From: Parafrankia elaeagni
GTDB taxonomy: Bacteria; Actinomycetota; Actinomycetes; Frankiales; Frankiaceae
Reading direction: 5' to 3'
Assembly: GCF_000374165.1 (NCBI RefSeq)
Contig: NZ_KB893671.1
Location: 248,193-312,192 of the forward strand
DNA: 64,000 nucleotides
This document shows positions 26,701 through 36,199 of the stretch, piece after piece. Within the stretch, counting starts at the first letter, position 1, and each line of letters opens with the position of its first letter. Both the position numbers and the translations under genes were made by a program. The notes under the pieces are model-generated. The model saw nothing but the letters and a program-made list of their open reading frames with translations. It made no database searches and had not been told where the DNA came from.

Positions 26701-28287
26701 ATGACCGGCGCGCGGACCACCGGACCACACAAGGTCCCCAGCGGAGCCACGGCGGGGGCCGCGGCGACCCCCGTCCCGTCGGCCGCCGCCGCGGGCGCCA
26801 CCCCCGCGCCGCCCGGCACCGGAGCGCGCGGCGCGGCGGCCGGCACCGGTGCGGCGAAACGCGCGGGCGCCAGCAGCCGGGCGACTGGCGCGGCTCGTGC
26901 GGCGGGTGCGGCGGGGAAGGACGAAGCCGACCGGTCCGGAGCCGGCCAGAGCAGTGCCGGCCAGAGCAGTGCCGGCCCGGACGGTGCCGGCCAGGCCTGG
27001 GCCAGCGATCCCCGGACCCCGATCCTCGACCGCCCGATGGCCTCCTACTACCTGCTGCTCTCCTCGGCCGGCCTGCTGCTGCTCCTCGGCCTGGTCATGG
27101 TGCTGTCGGCGTCCAGCGTGCGGTCGTTCCAGGACTTCGGCTCGTCCTACACGCTCTTCCTGCGCCAGGCGACCTGGGCGGCGATCGGTCTCCCGCTGTT
27201 GATGATCGCCAGCCGGCTGCCGGTGCGGGTCTTCCGGGCGGCGGCGTACCCGCTGCTCGGCATCACGCTGGTGCTGCTGCTGGCGGTGCTCGTCCCCGGC
27301 ATCGGGCACGTCGAGAACGGCGCCCGGCAGTGGATCCCGATCGGCCCGTACACGCTGCAGCCGAGCGAGTTCGCCAAGATCTCGCTGCTGCTGTGGTGCT
27401 CCGACGTGCTGGTCCGCAAGCGCCGGCTGCTGGTGGACTGGAAGCACCTGGTCATCCCGGTGGTGCCCGGCTTCCTGTTCGTCGACCTGCTGCTCATGCT
27501 CGAGCCCGACCTGGGCGGGGCCATCTGCGTGACGGTGGTGCCACTGGCGGTGCTGTGGGTGATCGGCACCCCGCTGCGGATCTACGCCAGCCTGCTCGGC
27601 GGCATGGTCCTCTGCGCCACCATCCTCGCGGTCAGCGCGTCCTACCGGCTGGAACGGCTGATGTCGTTCCGGGATCCGTTCGCCGACCCGGACAACACGG
27701 GGTTCCAGGCGGTCCAGGGCATCTACGCGCTGTCCTCGGGCGGCTGGTGGGGTGAGGGGCTGGGCGCCTCCAAGGAGAAGTGGCCCGACCTGCTGCCCGC
27801 CGTGCACACGGACTTCATCCTCGCGATCATCGGGGAGGAGCTGGGCCTGCTGGGCAGCCTGGTGACGGTGGGCCTGTTCGGGGTGCTGGGCTACGCTGGC
27901 CTGCGCATCGCGCACCGCACCGACGACCTGTTCATCCGGCTCGCCGCCGCGGGGGTGACCGCCTGGCTCGTCGCGCAGGCCGTGGTGAACATGGGTGCCG
28001 TCGTCGGCCTGCTGCCGATCACCGGGGTCACACTGCCGCTGGTGTCGTTCGGCGGCTCGGCGCTGCTGCCGACCATGGGCGCGCTCGGCATGCTGCTGGC
28101 CTTCGCACGCTGCGAGCCGGACGCCGCCAGCTATCTGGCCGCCCGCGCGGAGGCCCGCCGCGCCGGCCGGACGGGCCGCTGGCTGCGCCGCCGCCGGGCC
28201 GAACCCGCCGCGCGCGGCGCGACCGCCGCGACGGGCGAGGGGCCCGCGGCTGCCGGGGCCGGAGGCGCCGCGCTCGACGCCGGCTGA
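26701..28287 (+). CDS. ftsW: Septal peptidoglycan polymerase FtsW (SEDS family)
   Basis: A 528-residue SEDS glycosyltransferase that polymerises lipid II at the septum with FtsI. About 105 residues of Ala/Gly/Thr-rich cytoplasmic sequence come first, including a SAGQS repeat. Then come about ten membrane helices with the family motifs [20 protein letters not shown] and EPDLGGA, the long loop [26 protein letters not shown] with [17 protein letters not shown], and [20 protein letters not shown] just before ATG 26701 is a plausible ribosome site. It follows murD by 57 bases. Confidence 0.96.
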   Translation: MTGARTTGPHKVPSGATAGAAATPVPSAAAAGATPAPPGTGARGAAAGTGAAKRAGASSRATGAARAAGAAGKDEADRSGAGQSSAGQSSAGPDGAGQAWASDPRTPILDRPMASYYLLLSSAGLLLLLGLVMVLSASSVRSFQDFGSSYTLFLRQATWAAIGLPLLMIASRLPVRVFRAAAYPLLGITLVLLLAVLVPGIGHVENGARQWIPIGPYTLQPSEFAKISLLLWCSDVLVRKRRLLVDWKHLVIPVVPGFLFVDLLLMLEPDLGGAICVTVVPLAVLWVIGTPLRIYASLLGGMVLCATILAVSASYRLERLMSFRDPFADPDNTGFQAVQGIYALSSGGWWGEGLGASKEKWPDLLPAVHTDFILAIIGEELGLLGSLVTVGLFGVLGYAGLRIAHRTDDLFIRLAAAGVTAWLVAQAVVNMGAVVGLLPITGVTLPLVSFGGSALLPTMGALGMLLAFARCEPDAASYLAARAEARRAGRTGRWLRRRRAEPAARGATAATGEGPAAAGAGGAALDAG

Positions 28288-28366
28288 CGCCGGTCTCGGC
28301 ACGCCGCCGGTCTCGGCACGCCGCCGGTCTCAGCACGCCAACGGTCTCGGCGCGCCGACGCTCTCG
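28288..28366. repeat. 17-bp tandem repeat between ftsW and murG
   Basis: Four full units and part of a fifth of CGCCGGTCTCGGCACGC occupy the gap between the ftsW stop and murG. The first two are identical; later ones carry one to four changes. The period of 17 is not a multiple of three, unlike the in-frame repeats elsewhere in the window, which agrees with a non-coding position. Confidence 0.8.
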
Positions 28367-28415
28367 GGCGACCATGTTGCGTGTGGGCGGTGCCGATGTG
28401 GAATCGTCAGGGCCG

Positions 28416-29546
28416 ATGTTGCGAAGTGTGCTGCTCGCCGGCGGCGGAACTGCCGGCCACGTGGAACCAGCCCTCGCGGTGGCTGACGCGCTGCGCGCGG
28501 ACGAGCCCCGGATCCGGGTGACCCTGCTCGGTACCGAGACGGGCCTGGAGGCGAAGCTCGTCCCCGCCCGCGGGTACGAGCTGGCGACGGTGCCGAAGGT
28601 GCCGATGCCCAGGCGTCCGACCCCGGCCCTGCTGACGGTGCCGAACCGGCTGCTCGCCGCGGTGTCGGCGGCGCGCGCGGCGGCGCGGGACGTCCGCGCC
28701 GACGTCGTCGTCGGCTTCGGTGGCTATGTCTCGGTGCCCGCCTACCTGGCGGCCCGCCGGCTGCGGCTGCCGATCGTGGTGCACGAGGCGAACCCGCTGC
28801 CGGGGCTCGCGAACCGGCTCGGCGCGCGGCTCACGCCGTTCGTCGCCACCTCCTACCCGGCCACCCCGCTGCGGGGCGGCACGCTGACCGGCATCCCGCT
28901 GCGTGCGGAGATCCTCACCCTGGACCGTTCGGCGCCGGCGGCCCGCGCGGCGCGGGCCCGTTACGGCCTGGATCCGTACCGGGCGACGCTGCTGGTGTTC
29001 GGCGGCTCGCAGGGCGCCCGCTCGCTCAACACCGTGCTCACCGGGGCGGCACGGGAGCTGACCGCGGCCGGGGTCCAGGTCCTGCACGCGGCGGGGCCCA
29101 AGAACTACGACGAGGTGGTCGCCGCGCTGCCACCGGGCCTGCCGGCGCCGTACCGGGTGGTGCCCTACCTGGACCACATTCCGTCCGCCTACGCCGCCGC
29201 CGACATGAGTCTGTGCCGCTCCGGCGCGATGACCTGCGCCGAGCTCGCGGCGGTCGGGCTGCCGGCCGTGTACGTCCCGCTGCCACACGGCAACGGAGAG
29301 CAGCGCCGTAACGCGCTGCCGACGGTCGAGGCGGGCGGCGGCCTGCTGGTCGAGGACGCCGAGCTCAGCCCCGGGTGGCTGACCGCCAACCTGCTCCCGG
29401 TGCTCACCTCATCCGAGCGGCTGGCGAAGATGTCCGCCGCCTGCGCGGGCACCGGCCACCCGGACGCCGCCCGCGCGATCGTCGCCATGATCAGGCAGGC
29501 GGAGGCGGGCCGCCGGCACGCCGGACCGCGGCACGCGGCAGGCTGA
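28416..29546 (+). CDS. murG: UDP-GlcNAc:lipid I N-acetylglucosaminyltransferase
   Basis: A 376-residue GT-B glycosyltransferase that converts lipid I to lipid II on the inner membrane face. The first glycine loop is [20 protein letters not shown], followed by [14 protein letters not shown] and [14 protein letters not shown]. The C-terminal domain has [13 protein letters not shown] and the UDP-GlcNAc-binding [33 protein letters not shown] 28416 is placed directly before the first beta strand; ATG 28374 and GTG 28398 are alternatives. CAGGG upstream is a weak ribosome site. Confidence 0.95.
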   Translation: MLRSVLLAGGGTAGHVEPALAVADALRADEPRIRVTLLGTETGLEAKLVPARGYELATVPKVPMPRRPTPALLTVPNRLLAAVSAARAAARDVRADVVVGFGGYVSVPAYLAARRLRLPIVVHEANPLPGLANRLGARLTPFVATSYPATPLRGGTLTGIPLRAEILTLDRSAPAARAARARYGLDPYRATLLVFGGSQGARSLNTVLTGAARELTAAGVQVLHAAGPKNYDEVVAALPPGLPAPYRVVPYLDHIPSAYAAADMSLCRSGAMTCAELAAVGLPAVYVPLPHGNGEQRRNALPTVEAGGGLLVEDAELSPGWLTANLLPVLTSSERLAKMSAACAGTGHPDAARAIVAMIRQAEAGRRHAGPRHAAG

Positions 29547-29556
29547 GGGCCGCGGC

Positions 29557-31017
29557 GTGGTGGCGCGAGATCTCCCCGACGGCTGGCGGCGGGTACATCT
29601 CGTCGGCATCGGCGGGGTGGCCATGAGTGGCCTCGCCCGGCTGCTGGTCGCCCGGGGCGCGGTGGTGTCCGGCAGTGACGCGGTCGAGTCCCGCCAGTTG
29701 GCGACGTTGCGTGCGCTGGGGATCCCCATCACCGTCGGCCGCGATCCGGCCGCCGTCGACCCGGCCCGGTTCGACGGTGTGGAGCTGGTCGTCGTCGCAC
29801 CCGCGGTGCGTCTCGACGACCCCCAGCTCGCCGAGGCGCAGCGGCGCGAACTTCGGATCCTGACCCGGTCCGCGGCGCTGGCGGGGCTCATGCAGGGGCA
29901 CCGCGGGGTGGCGGTCGCCGGTTCCCACGGCAAGACGACGGTGGCGATGATGCTGACCGCCGCGCTGCAGGCCGGCGGGGAGGACCTCACCTTCGCGGTC
30001 GGCGGGGACCCGGGCGAGGCCGGTTCGCACACCCACGCGGGCAGCTCCGACCTGATGGTCGTGGAGGCCGAGGAGGAGGGCGCGGCCTTCTGGCAGCTCC
30101 AGCCACACGGCGCGGTGCTGACCGGGGTGGCCCCCGAACATCTCGACTACTACCGGACGGTGCCCGCCCTGCGGGCGTCGTTCGCGACCTTCCTGCACCG
30201 GATCGAACCCGCCGGGTTCCTGGTCGCCTGTGTGGACGACGAGGCCGGCTGGGCCCTCGCCACCGAGGCCGCCCGTGACGCCGCCGCGGCCCGCGCGCCC
30301 GGCGACGGGGCTGTGCAGCGGCCGTCCTGGCTGATCGGGTACGGCTTCGACCCGTCGGCGGACGTCCGGCTCTCCGCCGTGGAGATCTCGCCCACCCGGA
30401 CCAGCGCCCAGGTCGTGGCGCACGGCGTCCCGCTCGGCCGGATGGTGCTCAGGGTCCCCGGCCGCCACCATCTCCTCGACGGCGCGGCGGCGCTCGCGGC
30501 CGGGCTCGCGCTCGGCGCCCGGCCGGAGGGCCTGCTGACGGGCCTGGCCTCGTTCGCCGGGGTCCGGCGCCGGTTCGAGCCACTGGGGTCGGCCCGCGGG
30601 GTGCGGGTCGTCGACGACTACGCCAACCACCCCGACCGGGTCGCCGCGGCGATCGCCACCGCGCGGGCGCTGGCCGGCGGCGGCCGGGTCGTGGTCGCCT
30701 TCCAGCCGCACCTCTACAGTCGCACGGCGCTGCTCGCGGAGGACTTCGGCGCCGCGCTGCGGCCCGCCGACGTGGTGGTGGTGATGGACGTCTACGGCGG
30801 TGCCCAGCGGCCCGAGCCCGGCGCGGGCGGTGCCCGGGTCGCGTCGGCCGCCCGGGGCGGGGCGGCCGAGGTCGTCTACGAACCGTCGTGGTCCGCGGTT
30901 CCCGGCGTCCTGCTCGACCGGGCCGCCCCGGGCGACCTCGTCCTCACCCTCGGTGCGGGCGATGTGACGCAGATCGGCCCCGAGCTGCTGCGTCTGCTGG
31001 CGGGCCGCGCCGGCTAG
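29557..31017 (+). CDS. MurC-like Mur ligase with altered active-site motifs
   Basis: A 486-residue protein in the normal murC position after murG. It resembles actinobacterial MurC in its ends: WRRVHLVGIGGVAMSGLARLL, GVRRRFEPLG, FQPHLYSRTALLAEDFG and DLVLTLGAGDVTQIGPELL. The ATP loop GSHGKTT is intact. However, several residues conserved in MurC are changed: EADES is EAEEE (170-174), TN(I/V)ExDH is TGVAPEH (189-195), the HxxLNA asparagine is Asp (HHLLDG, Asp308) and DDYAHHP is DDYANHP (Asn357). It may be a weakened or repurposed ligase, since an intact second MurC lies nearby. Whether it still adds L-Ala to UDP-MurNAc cannot be decided from sequence. Confidence 0.85.
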   Translation: MVARDLPDGWRRVHLVGIGGVAMSGLARLLVARGAVVSGSDAVESRQLATLRALGIPITVGRDPAAVDPARFDGVELVVVAPAVRLDDPQLAEAQRRELRILTRSAALAGLMQGHRGVAVAGSHGKTTVAMMLTAALQAGGEDLTFAVGGDPGEAGSHTHAGSSDLMVVEAEEEGAAFWQLQPHGAVLTGVAPEHLDYYRTVPALRASFATFLHRIEPAGFLVACVDDEAGWALATEAARDAAAARAPGDGAVQRPSWLIGYGFDPSADVRLSAVEISPTRTSAQVVAHGVPLGRMVLRVPGRHHLLDGAAALAAGLALGARPEGLLTGLASFAGVRRRFEPLGSARGVRVVDDYANHPDRVAAAIATARALAGGGRVVVAFQPHLYSRTALLAEDFGAALRPADVVVVMDVYGGAQRPEPGAGGARVASAARGGAAEVVYEPSWSAVPGVLLDRAAPGDLVLTLGAGDVTQIGPELLRLLAGRAG

Positions 31018-31077
31018 CCGGTGCCGCTCGCCGCGTGGTGGTGGCCGATGCCGCCGGCGCAGCCGCGGCCACCCCGC

Positions 31078-31644
31078 TCAGGGGAGCCGGGTCAGGACGA
31101 CGACGGGGATCTCCCTGGTCGCCTGGTCCCGGTGGGTGCGCAGCCCCGGCATGCCCTCGACCAGCGCCGCGTAGAGACGCTCGCGTTCCGGTCCGGTGGC
31201 GGTGGCCGCCTCGGCGTCGAACCGGTCGGCCTCGAGCTCGACCGTGACCTTCGGCTGCGCCAGCAGGTTGCGGTACCACTGCGGGTGCTCCGCGGCCGCC
31301 ATGTTCGAGGCGTAGACGACGAGACGACGCCCGGCCTCCGGTTCGTCGACGGCTTCCGATCCGTCCTCGGCTTCCGATCCGCCCTCGACTGCCGGTTCGC
31401 CCACGCTCGTCGGTTCGCCCACGCTCGTCGGTTCGCCCACGCTCGCCGGTTCGTCCACGACATAGCCCAGCGGAGTGGTGTGCCCGCGGCCGGTGCGCTC
31501 GCCGACGGTGGTCAGCAGCAGGAGCCGTGAACCGGCCAGGGTCTTCTCCAGCTTCCCGCCGGTGGCCCGGTACTCGGTGATCACCGCCTGGTTGACCACC
31601 CGGAAGTCGAATCCGCGGCTCTGCGCGTCACGCGTCTCGGTCAT
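31078..31644 (-). CDS. Nitroreductase-family deazaflavin (F420)-dependent protein (DDN family)
   Basis: A 188-residue protein of the actinobacterial split beta-barrel family that includes the F420-dependent nitroreductase Ddn. Recognisable parts are RVVNQAVITEYRATGG, LLLLTTVGERTGRGHTTPLGYV, VVYASNMAAAEHPQWYRNLLAQP and the Pro/Val-rich end. ATG 31644 has AGGTGAGG eight bases upstream. Near residues 65-105 an acidic insert with VGEPTS repeats, coded by 18-bp tandem units, interrupts the barrel between two conserved strands. It is inverted relative to the dcw cluster and lies in the place where ftsQ is expected. Its substrate is unknown. Confidence 0.85.
   Translation of the reverse strand: MTETRDAQSRGFDFRVVNQAVITEYRATGGKLEKTLAGSRLLLLTTVGERTGRGHTTPLGYVVDEPASVGEPTSVGEPTSVGEPAVEGGSEAEDGSEAVDEPEAGRRLVVYASNMAAAEHPQWYRNLLAQPKVTVELEADRFDAEAATATGPERERLYAALVEGMPGLRTHRDQATREIPVVVLTRLP
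31394..31447. repeat. 18-bp in-frame tandem repeat in the nitroreductase-family gene
   Basis: Three consecutive copies of GGTTCGCCCACGCTCGTC (31394-31411, 31412-31429, 31430-31447, the last with one change) and a partial fourth encode the acidic VGEPTS hexapeptide repeat on the minus strand. Confidence 0.9.
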
Positions 31645-31757
31645 CGTCGGGTCCTCACCTTCGCCGTCGGGCTGCCGGGAGGGCTGGCACACGCCCGCTC
31701 ACCTGTGAACGTCACGCGGCGCAGTCAACCATTGACGCGGGGAGGCGCTCCGCAGGG

Positions 31758-33548
31758 TCAGGCCGGCAGGCCGGTCGCGTCCTGGGACTCTGTCCCGCTG
31801 CCTCCCGAATGGGCTGCTCCGGCGGGCCGCGCGAGCCGGTCGAGCAGGCCGGGACCCACCGTGGTGACCGTGCCCGCCCCGAGAGTGAGGAGCAGGACGC
31901 CGCCGGGCGCGTCACCCGCCGCGGCGTCCAGGTCCGCGAGCAGCCGGGCGGGCAGGTCCGGCCACGGCACGTAGCCGGTGTCCGCCGGCTCGCTGATCCT
32001 CGCCGTCAGGTCGGCCGCGTGCAGGCCGAGGTCGTCGGTCTCACGCGCCGCGTAGATGTCGGTCACGTAGACGCGGTCGGCGTCGCCGAAGGACGTCGCG
32101 AAGTCGTCCAGCAGCGCCGCCAGGCGGCTGAACGTGTGGGGCTGCGCCACCGCCCAGACCGGCCGCCCGGCCGCCCGGTCGCGGGCCGCCCGCAGGGTGG
32201 CGCGGATCTCCGTCGGGTGGTGGGCGTAGTCGTCGACGATCTCGACCGGGGTGCCGGCCGGCGTGACCGCCCGCCCGATGGTGTCGAACCGCCGCGCGGC
32301 ACCCGTGTACGTCGCCAGGGCCTCCAGCGCCCGGCCTGGCGGCACGCCGAGCTCCACGGCGGTGGCGAGGGCGGCGAGGGCGTTGAGGGCGACGTGCGGG
32401 CCGGGAAGCGCCAGCGACAGCTGCCCCACCGGGGCGCCGGCACGCAGCACGGTCGACACCGACCCCCCGCCCGGACGGGGGGTGTAGCCCGCCGCCCGCC
32501 AGGTCCGCCCGGCCTCGAAGCCGTAGTCCACCACCCGGGCTCGGCCCGCCGCGCCGCCCGCGCCGCCCTCAACGCCCTGGCCGGTACGCCGGCCGAGCCG
32601 GTCGAGCACGGCGACGACGCCCGGGTGGTCGCCGCAGACGACGAGCCGCCCGCCCGGGCGGACCCGGGCCGCGAAGTCGGTGAACACGGCCTGGACGGAG
32701 GCCTCGTCGGGGAAGAGGTCGGGATGCTCCCACTCGACGTTGGTGATGATGGCGAGCTCGGGGTCCAGACCGGCGAACGCACCGCCGTACTCGTCGGCCT
32801 CCAGGACGAACACGTCACTCGTCCCGGTGACGGCGCTGCCGCCCAGCTGGGCCACCTCGGCCCCGATCACGGCGGTGGGGTCCAACCCGCCGGCCCGCAG
32901 TACCAGAGTGAGCATGGCGGCTGTCGTGGTCTTGCCGTGCGAGCCGGCGACCGCGACCAGCCGGTAGGCGGCGGTCAGCTCCGGCAGCCAGTCGGCGCGG
33001 CGCCGCACGGGGATGCCCAGCGCGCGGGCGGCGACAACCTCGGGGTGGTCGTCACGCAGGGCGCTCGAGGCCACGACCACCTCGGCTCCGCTCAGCTCCG
33101 CGGCGAGCGCCGCCGGGCCGGCGGACGGGCCGACGCGCACCGGGACGCCCAGCGCCCGCAGCGCGGTGATCCGCGGCGAGTCCTCCTGGTCGCTGCCGGA
33201 GGCCAGACCGCCGCCGGCCAGGTGAATCCGGGCGAGTGGCGACAGGCCCGAGCCGCCGATACCGAGGAAGTGCACGCGCCTCCCGTGCCTGCCGGCACCG
33301 TGGGCAGCGGGGTCCGGGCTCGCATCAGGGCCCGGGCTCGCACCAGGGTCCGGGCTCGCACCAGGGTCCGGGCTCGCACCAGGGCCCGGGCCTGCGCCAG
33401 GACTCGTGCCCGGGCCGGAGCCCTGGCTGGGAACGGGGCTGGCGGCCGGCTCCGCGGAGCGGACCGCGGGGGGTTCGGTCGAGGGGCCGGCCGGGGCCGG
33501 CCGCGGGGTCGTCACGGCGGGCGGGTCCGCGGAGTTCTGACCGGTCAC
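31758..33548 (-). CDS. murC: UDP-N-acetylmuramate:L-alanine ligase, second and canonical-looking copy
   Basis: A Mur ligase of about 596 residues, inverted between the dcw murC-like gene and ftsZ. The ligase part begins with RRVHFLGIGGSGLSPLARIHL and keeps the full motif set: VAGSHGKTTTAAML, LEADEYGGAF, ITNVEWEHPDLF, GPHVALNALAALATA and DDYAHHPTEI. The segments AQPHTFSRLAALLDDF and YVTDIYAARE look more like the MurC type of Chloroflexi and Firmicutes than that of mycobacteria. The first 85 residues are Pro/Ala/Ser-rich with GASPDP repeats. The start is uncertain; GTG 33548 is the last in-frame start that keeps the whole open N-terminus without running into the ftsZ promoter region. It probably supplies MurC activity to the cell. 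Confidence 0.88.
   Translation of the reverse strand: MTGQNSADPPAVTTPRPAPAGPSTEPPAVRSAEPAASPVPSQGSGPGTSPGAGPGPGASPDPGASPDPGASPGPDASPDPAAHGAGRHGRRVHFLGIGGSGLSPLARIHLAGGGLASGSDQEDSPRITALRALGVPVRVGPSAGPAALAAELSGAEVVVASSALRDDHPEVVAARALGIPVRRRADWLPELTAAYRLVAVAGSHGKTTTAAMLTLVLRAGGLDPTAVIGAEVAQLGGSAVTGTSDVFVLEADEYGGAFAGLDPELAIITNVEWEHPDLFPDEASVQAVFTDFAARVRPGGRLVVCGDHPGVVAVLDRLGRRTGQGVEGGAGGAAGRARVVDYGFEAGRTWRAAGYTPRPGGGSVSTVLRAGAPVGQLSLALPGPHVALNALAALATAVELGVPPGRALEALATYTGAARRFDTIGRAVTPAGTPVEIVDDYAHHPTEIRATLRAARDRAAGRPVWAVAQPHTFSRLAALLDDFATSFGDADRVYVTDIYAARETDDLGLHAADLTARISEPADTGYVPWPDLPARLLADLDAAAGDAPGGVLLLTLGAGTVTTVGPGLLDRLARPAGAAHSGGSGTESQDATGLPA
33311..33400. repeat. 18-bp in-frame tandem repeat at the murC N-terminus
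   Basis: Five 18-bp units of the form GGTCCGGGCTCGCACCAG run head to tail, two of them identical (33347-33364 and 33365-33382). On the minus strand they encode repeated GASPDP/GASPGP hexapeptides in front of the ligase fold. Confidence 0.9.
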
Positions 33549-33660
33549 GCCACGCAGTACACACCACCCGGCCGGGCCTGTGCGAAGGCGCCCGGGCGAG
33601 CTGGGACCGGTGTGACGAAGGGGACGTGAATCCCAATGGTGTGACGCGCCGACAGCGTCC

Positions 33661-33738
33661 TTGACCACTGCCGAAGCCGTGCCTACTGTCCGATCCACAG
33701 TCGGAAGTTGACATAACTGTAACCGTCTAGCTGACGGT
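33661..33738 (+). promoter_or_regulatory. ftsZ promoter and leader region
   Basis: Two possible -35 elements are seen, TTGACC at 33661-33666 with TACTGT 17 bases later at 33684-33689, and TTGACA at 33708-33713 within a TTGACATAACTGTAAC stretch resembling leaders found before actinobacterial ftsZ genes. A perfect 6-bp inverted repeat, ACCGTC-TAGCT-GACGGT, follows at 33722-33738. The region is 115-190 bases before the ftsZ start. The 305 bases between murC and ftsZ contain no gene. Confidence 0.45.
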
Positions 33739-33853
33739 GAAGGTTGAGGCTGCTCGGCTGCTTCCCCGCTCCATCGGCCTCCAGAGGCCGCGGGCTCCGG
33801 AGCCGGGGAGCCCCCTGCCTGCCCACCCGACGCCGCTGGAGGACCGACACCGC

Positions 33854-35500
33854 ATGGCAGCCCCCCAGAACTATCTCGCGGTCATCAAGGTCGTCGGGAT
33901 AGGCGGAGGCGGCGTTAACGCCGTCAACCGGATGATCGAAGTCGGGCTCAAGGGTGTCGAGTTCATCGCCATCAACACTGACGCCCAGGCGCTGTTGATG
34001 AGCGATGCCGACGTCAAGCTCGACGTCGGCCGTGAACTCACCCGGGGCCTCGGCGCCGGCGCCGACCCCGAAGTGGGTCGGCAGGCCGCAGAGGACCACC
34101 GCGAGGAGATCGAGGAGGTCCTCAAGGGGGCCGACATGGTCTTCGTCACGGCTGGCGAGGGCGGTGGCACCGGTACCGGCGGCGCCCCCGTGGTCGCCAA
34201 CGTGGCGCGGTCGCTCGGCGCGCTGACGATCGGCGTCGTGACCCGTCCGTTCACCTTCGAAGGCCGCCGCCGCGCCACCCAGGCCGATACGGGTATCGAC
34301 ACTCTGCGCAACGAGGTCGACACCCTCATCGTTATCCCGAACGACCGCCTGCTCGCGATGACCGATCGCGACATCAGCGTCCTGGACGCCTTCCGCAGTG
34401 CCGACCAGGTACTGCTCTCCGGTGTCCAGGGCATCACCGACCTGATCACCACTCCCGGTCTGATCAACCTGGACTTCGCCGACGTCAAGACCGTCATGTC
34501 CCATGCGGGCAGCGCCCTCATGGGTATCGGGCGGGCCCGCGGCGACGACCGGGCGACCGTCGCCGCCGAGCAGGCCATTGCCTCACCCCTGCTCGAGGCC
34601 AGCATGGACGGCGCCCAGGGCGTCCTGCTGAACATCTCCGGCGGGTCCGACCTGGGCCTGTTCGAGATCAACGCCGCCGCGGAACTGGTCGCCGACGCGG
34701 CGCACCCCGAGGCGAACATCATCTTCGGTGCGGTGATCGACGACGCGCTCGGTGACGAGGTCCGGGTCACGGTGATCGCCGCCGGCTTCGACACCGTCCA
34801 GGACCGGCGTACCCGAACGCTGGCCAACCAACGGCGCCCACCAGGCCCCGGCGGTACGGGGCCGACGGGGCCGCCGCAGCCGGGTGCGCCTGACTCCGGC
34901 CCGGGCCAGGGTCCGGGTCAGGGCCCGGGTCAGTCGCCGCAGACCGCGGCGCCGAGCACCACCGTGCTACCGCCCATTCCGGGTATGCCCGTGGCTGCGC
35001 GGCCCGCGCCGGCTCACTCCACCTACCAGCCGCCGTCCGGCGGGTCCGCCGGCCACTACGTGCCGGAACCGCTGCCGGACGGTCGCCCCGCGGCCCCGGC
35101 CGGGGGTGGGGGCCAGCCGGGTGGCGCCGGCGACCAGCGGCCTGCCGGCGGGCCGCCGCGCCGGGAGTACCCCGGTCCGGGTGCCGACGCTGGGTTCGCC
35201 CGGCCGCCGGCCGCGGCCGGCGCTCCCGCGGGCCAGCCAGGCGTCGCCGCGCCGGCCACGGCGTCGGGCATGCCGCCCCGGCCCGGCTTCGCCCACGGTG
35301 CTCCGCCGAGCGGCGGCGGCCCGGCGGGTGTGGGCGGTGCCGGCATGGCCGGCGGGCAGGAGCCCGGGCCGGCCGCTGTCGCCGCGGCCCAGCGGGCCGA
35401 GGCGGCCCGGTCGGGCCCGCGCCCGAACTACCCGCCACGCCGCCCGGTGCGTCCTGTGGCCGACGATGACGAGCTGGACGTCCCGGACTTCCTGAAGTAG
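33854..35500 (+). CDS. ftsZ: Cell division GTPase FtsZ
   Basis: A 548-residue tubulin homologue that forms the cytokinetic ring. The N-terminal core starts with [21 protein letters not shown] and carries the tubulin signature [14 protein letters not shown] near residues 101-114; the T7 loop [11 protein letters not shown] and the polymerisation subdomain follow to about residue 315. The C-terminal tail [11 protein letters not shown] is the conserved peptide that binds SepF and FtsW in actinobacteria. The Pro/Gly linker between them is about 220 residues, far longer than usual (total lengths are commonly 380-480). ATG 33854 has GGAGGA about ten bases upstream. Confidence 0.97.
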   Translation: MAAPQNYLAVIKVVGIGGGGVNAVNRMIEVGLKGVEFIAINTDAQALLMSDADVKLDVGRELTRGLGAGADPEVGRQAAEDHREEIEEVLKGADMVFVTAGEGGGTGTGGAPVVANVARSLGALTIGVVTRPFTFEGRRRATQADTGIDTLRNEVDTLIVIPNDRLLAMTDRDISVLDAFRSADQVLLSGVQGITDLITTPGLINLDFADVKTVMSHAGSALMGIGRARGDDRATVAAEQAIASPLLEASMDGAQGVLLNISGGSDLGLFEINAAAELVADAAHPEANIIFGAVIDDALGDEVRVTVIAAGFDTVQDRRTRTLANQRRPPGPGGTGPTGPPQPGAPDSGPGQGPGQGPGQSPQTAAPSTTVLPPIPGMPVAARPAPAHSTYQPPSGGSAGHYVPEPLPDGRPAAPAGGGGQPGGAGDQRPAGGPPRREYPGPGADAGFARPPAAAGAPAGQPGVAAPATASGMPPRPGFAHGAPPSGGGPAGVGGAGMAGGQEPGPAAVAAAQRAEAARSGPRPNYPPRRPVRPVADDDELDVPDFLK

Positions 35501-35506
35501 CCGGCC

Positions 35507-36181
35507 GTGCCCGTTCTGGTGACCTCGCGTGGCGGTGGAACGAGCGGACCGCCGTACACAGGGCTGAACCTGGGCGACCACGTCGGTGACGAGCCGGCCG
35601 CCGTCGCCGAGAACCGGCGGCTGGTCGCGTCCCGCGTCGGTCGGCCGGTCCAGTTCATGCGGCAGGTGCACGGCGCGCAGGTCAGCCTCGTTCGCGAGGC
35701 TGGCCCGCCGCCGGAGGCCGACGCGATGGTGACGGACGTGGCCGGGGTGGCCCTCGCCGTCCTGGTGGCCGACTGCGTGCCGGTGATGTTCGAGTCGCCG
35801 GCCGCTGTCGGCGTGGCCCACGCCGGGCGCCAGGGGATGGCTTCGGGTGTCCTCGCAGCCACGCTGGCGGCCTTCGACGAGCTGGGCGTGGACCGTGGCG
35901 CCCTCAGGGTCACCCTCGGGCCCGCGATCTGCGCGCACTGCTACGAGGTGCCCGCGCTGATGCGTTCCGAGGTCGAGCGGATCGTTCCGGGCAGTGCGGC
36001 GGCGACTCGCGCCGGTACTCCCTCGCTTGATCTGCGGGCTGGTCTGCGTGGCCAGCTTGCGGCGGCCGGCGTCGGGGCGGTGACGGTCTCCGACCGGTGC
36101 AGCGCGGAGTCCGACGATCTTTTCTCGTACCGCCGGGACGGGCGGACCGGGCGTTTCGCCGGCCTCGCCTGGCTGGCCTGA
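35507..36181 (+). CDS. pgeF: Peptidoglycan editing factor PgeF (YfiH/laccase-domain)
   Basis: A 224-residue copper/zinc-type YfiH-family protein. Metal-binding residues lie in FMRQVHGAQV, VLVADCVPVMF and GVAHAGRQGM, with the late GPAICAHCYEVP motif. Homologues act as purine nucleoside phosphorylases/deaminases or correct misincorporated residues in peptidoglycan precursors; older annotations call it polyphenol oxidase. GTG 35507 is six bases after the ftsZ stop, which is the normal actinobacterial order. Confidence 0.92.
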   Translation: MPVLVTSRGGGTSGPPYTGLNLGDHVGDEPAAVAENRRLVASRVGRPVQFMRQVHGAQVSLVREAGPPPEADAMVTDVAGVALAVLVADCVPVMFESPAAVGVAHAGRQGMASGVLAATLAAFDELGVDRGALRVTLGPAICAHCYEVPALMRSEVERIVPGSAAATRAGTPSLDLRAGLRGQLAAAGVGAVTVSDRCSAESDDLFSYRRDGRTGRFAGLAWLA

Positions 36182-36199
36182 GTGCCCGGGTTGGCCTGA

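Noticed and set aside
25063-28302. Open minus-strand frame of about 1080 codons across murD and ftsW
   Set aside because: Antisense to two clear conserved genes; composition is Gly/Arg/Asp/His-rich shadow coding with no recognisable motif.
33311-33400. Regular repeats suggestive of a CRISPR array
   Set aside because: Units are contiguous without spacers, are in frame with murC, and code a hexapeptide repeat.
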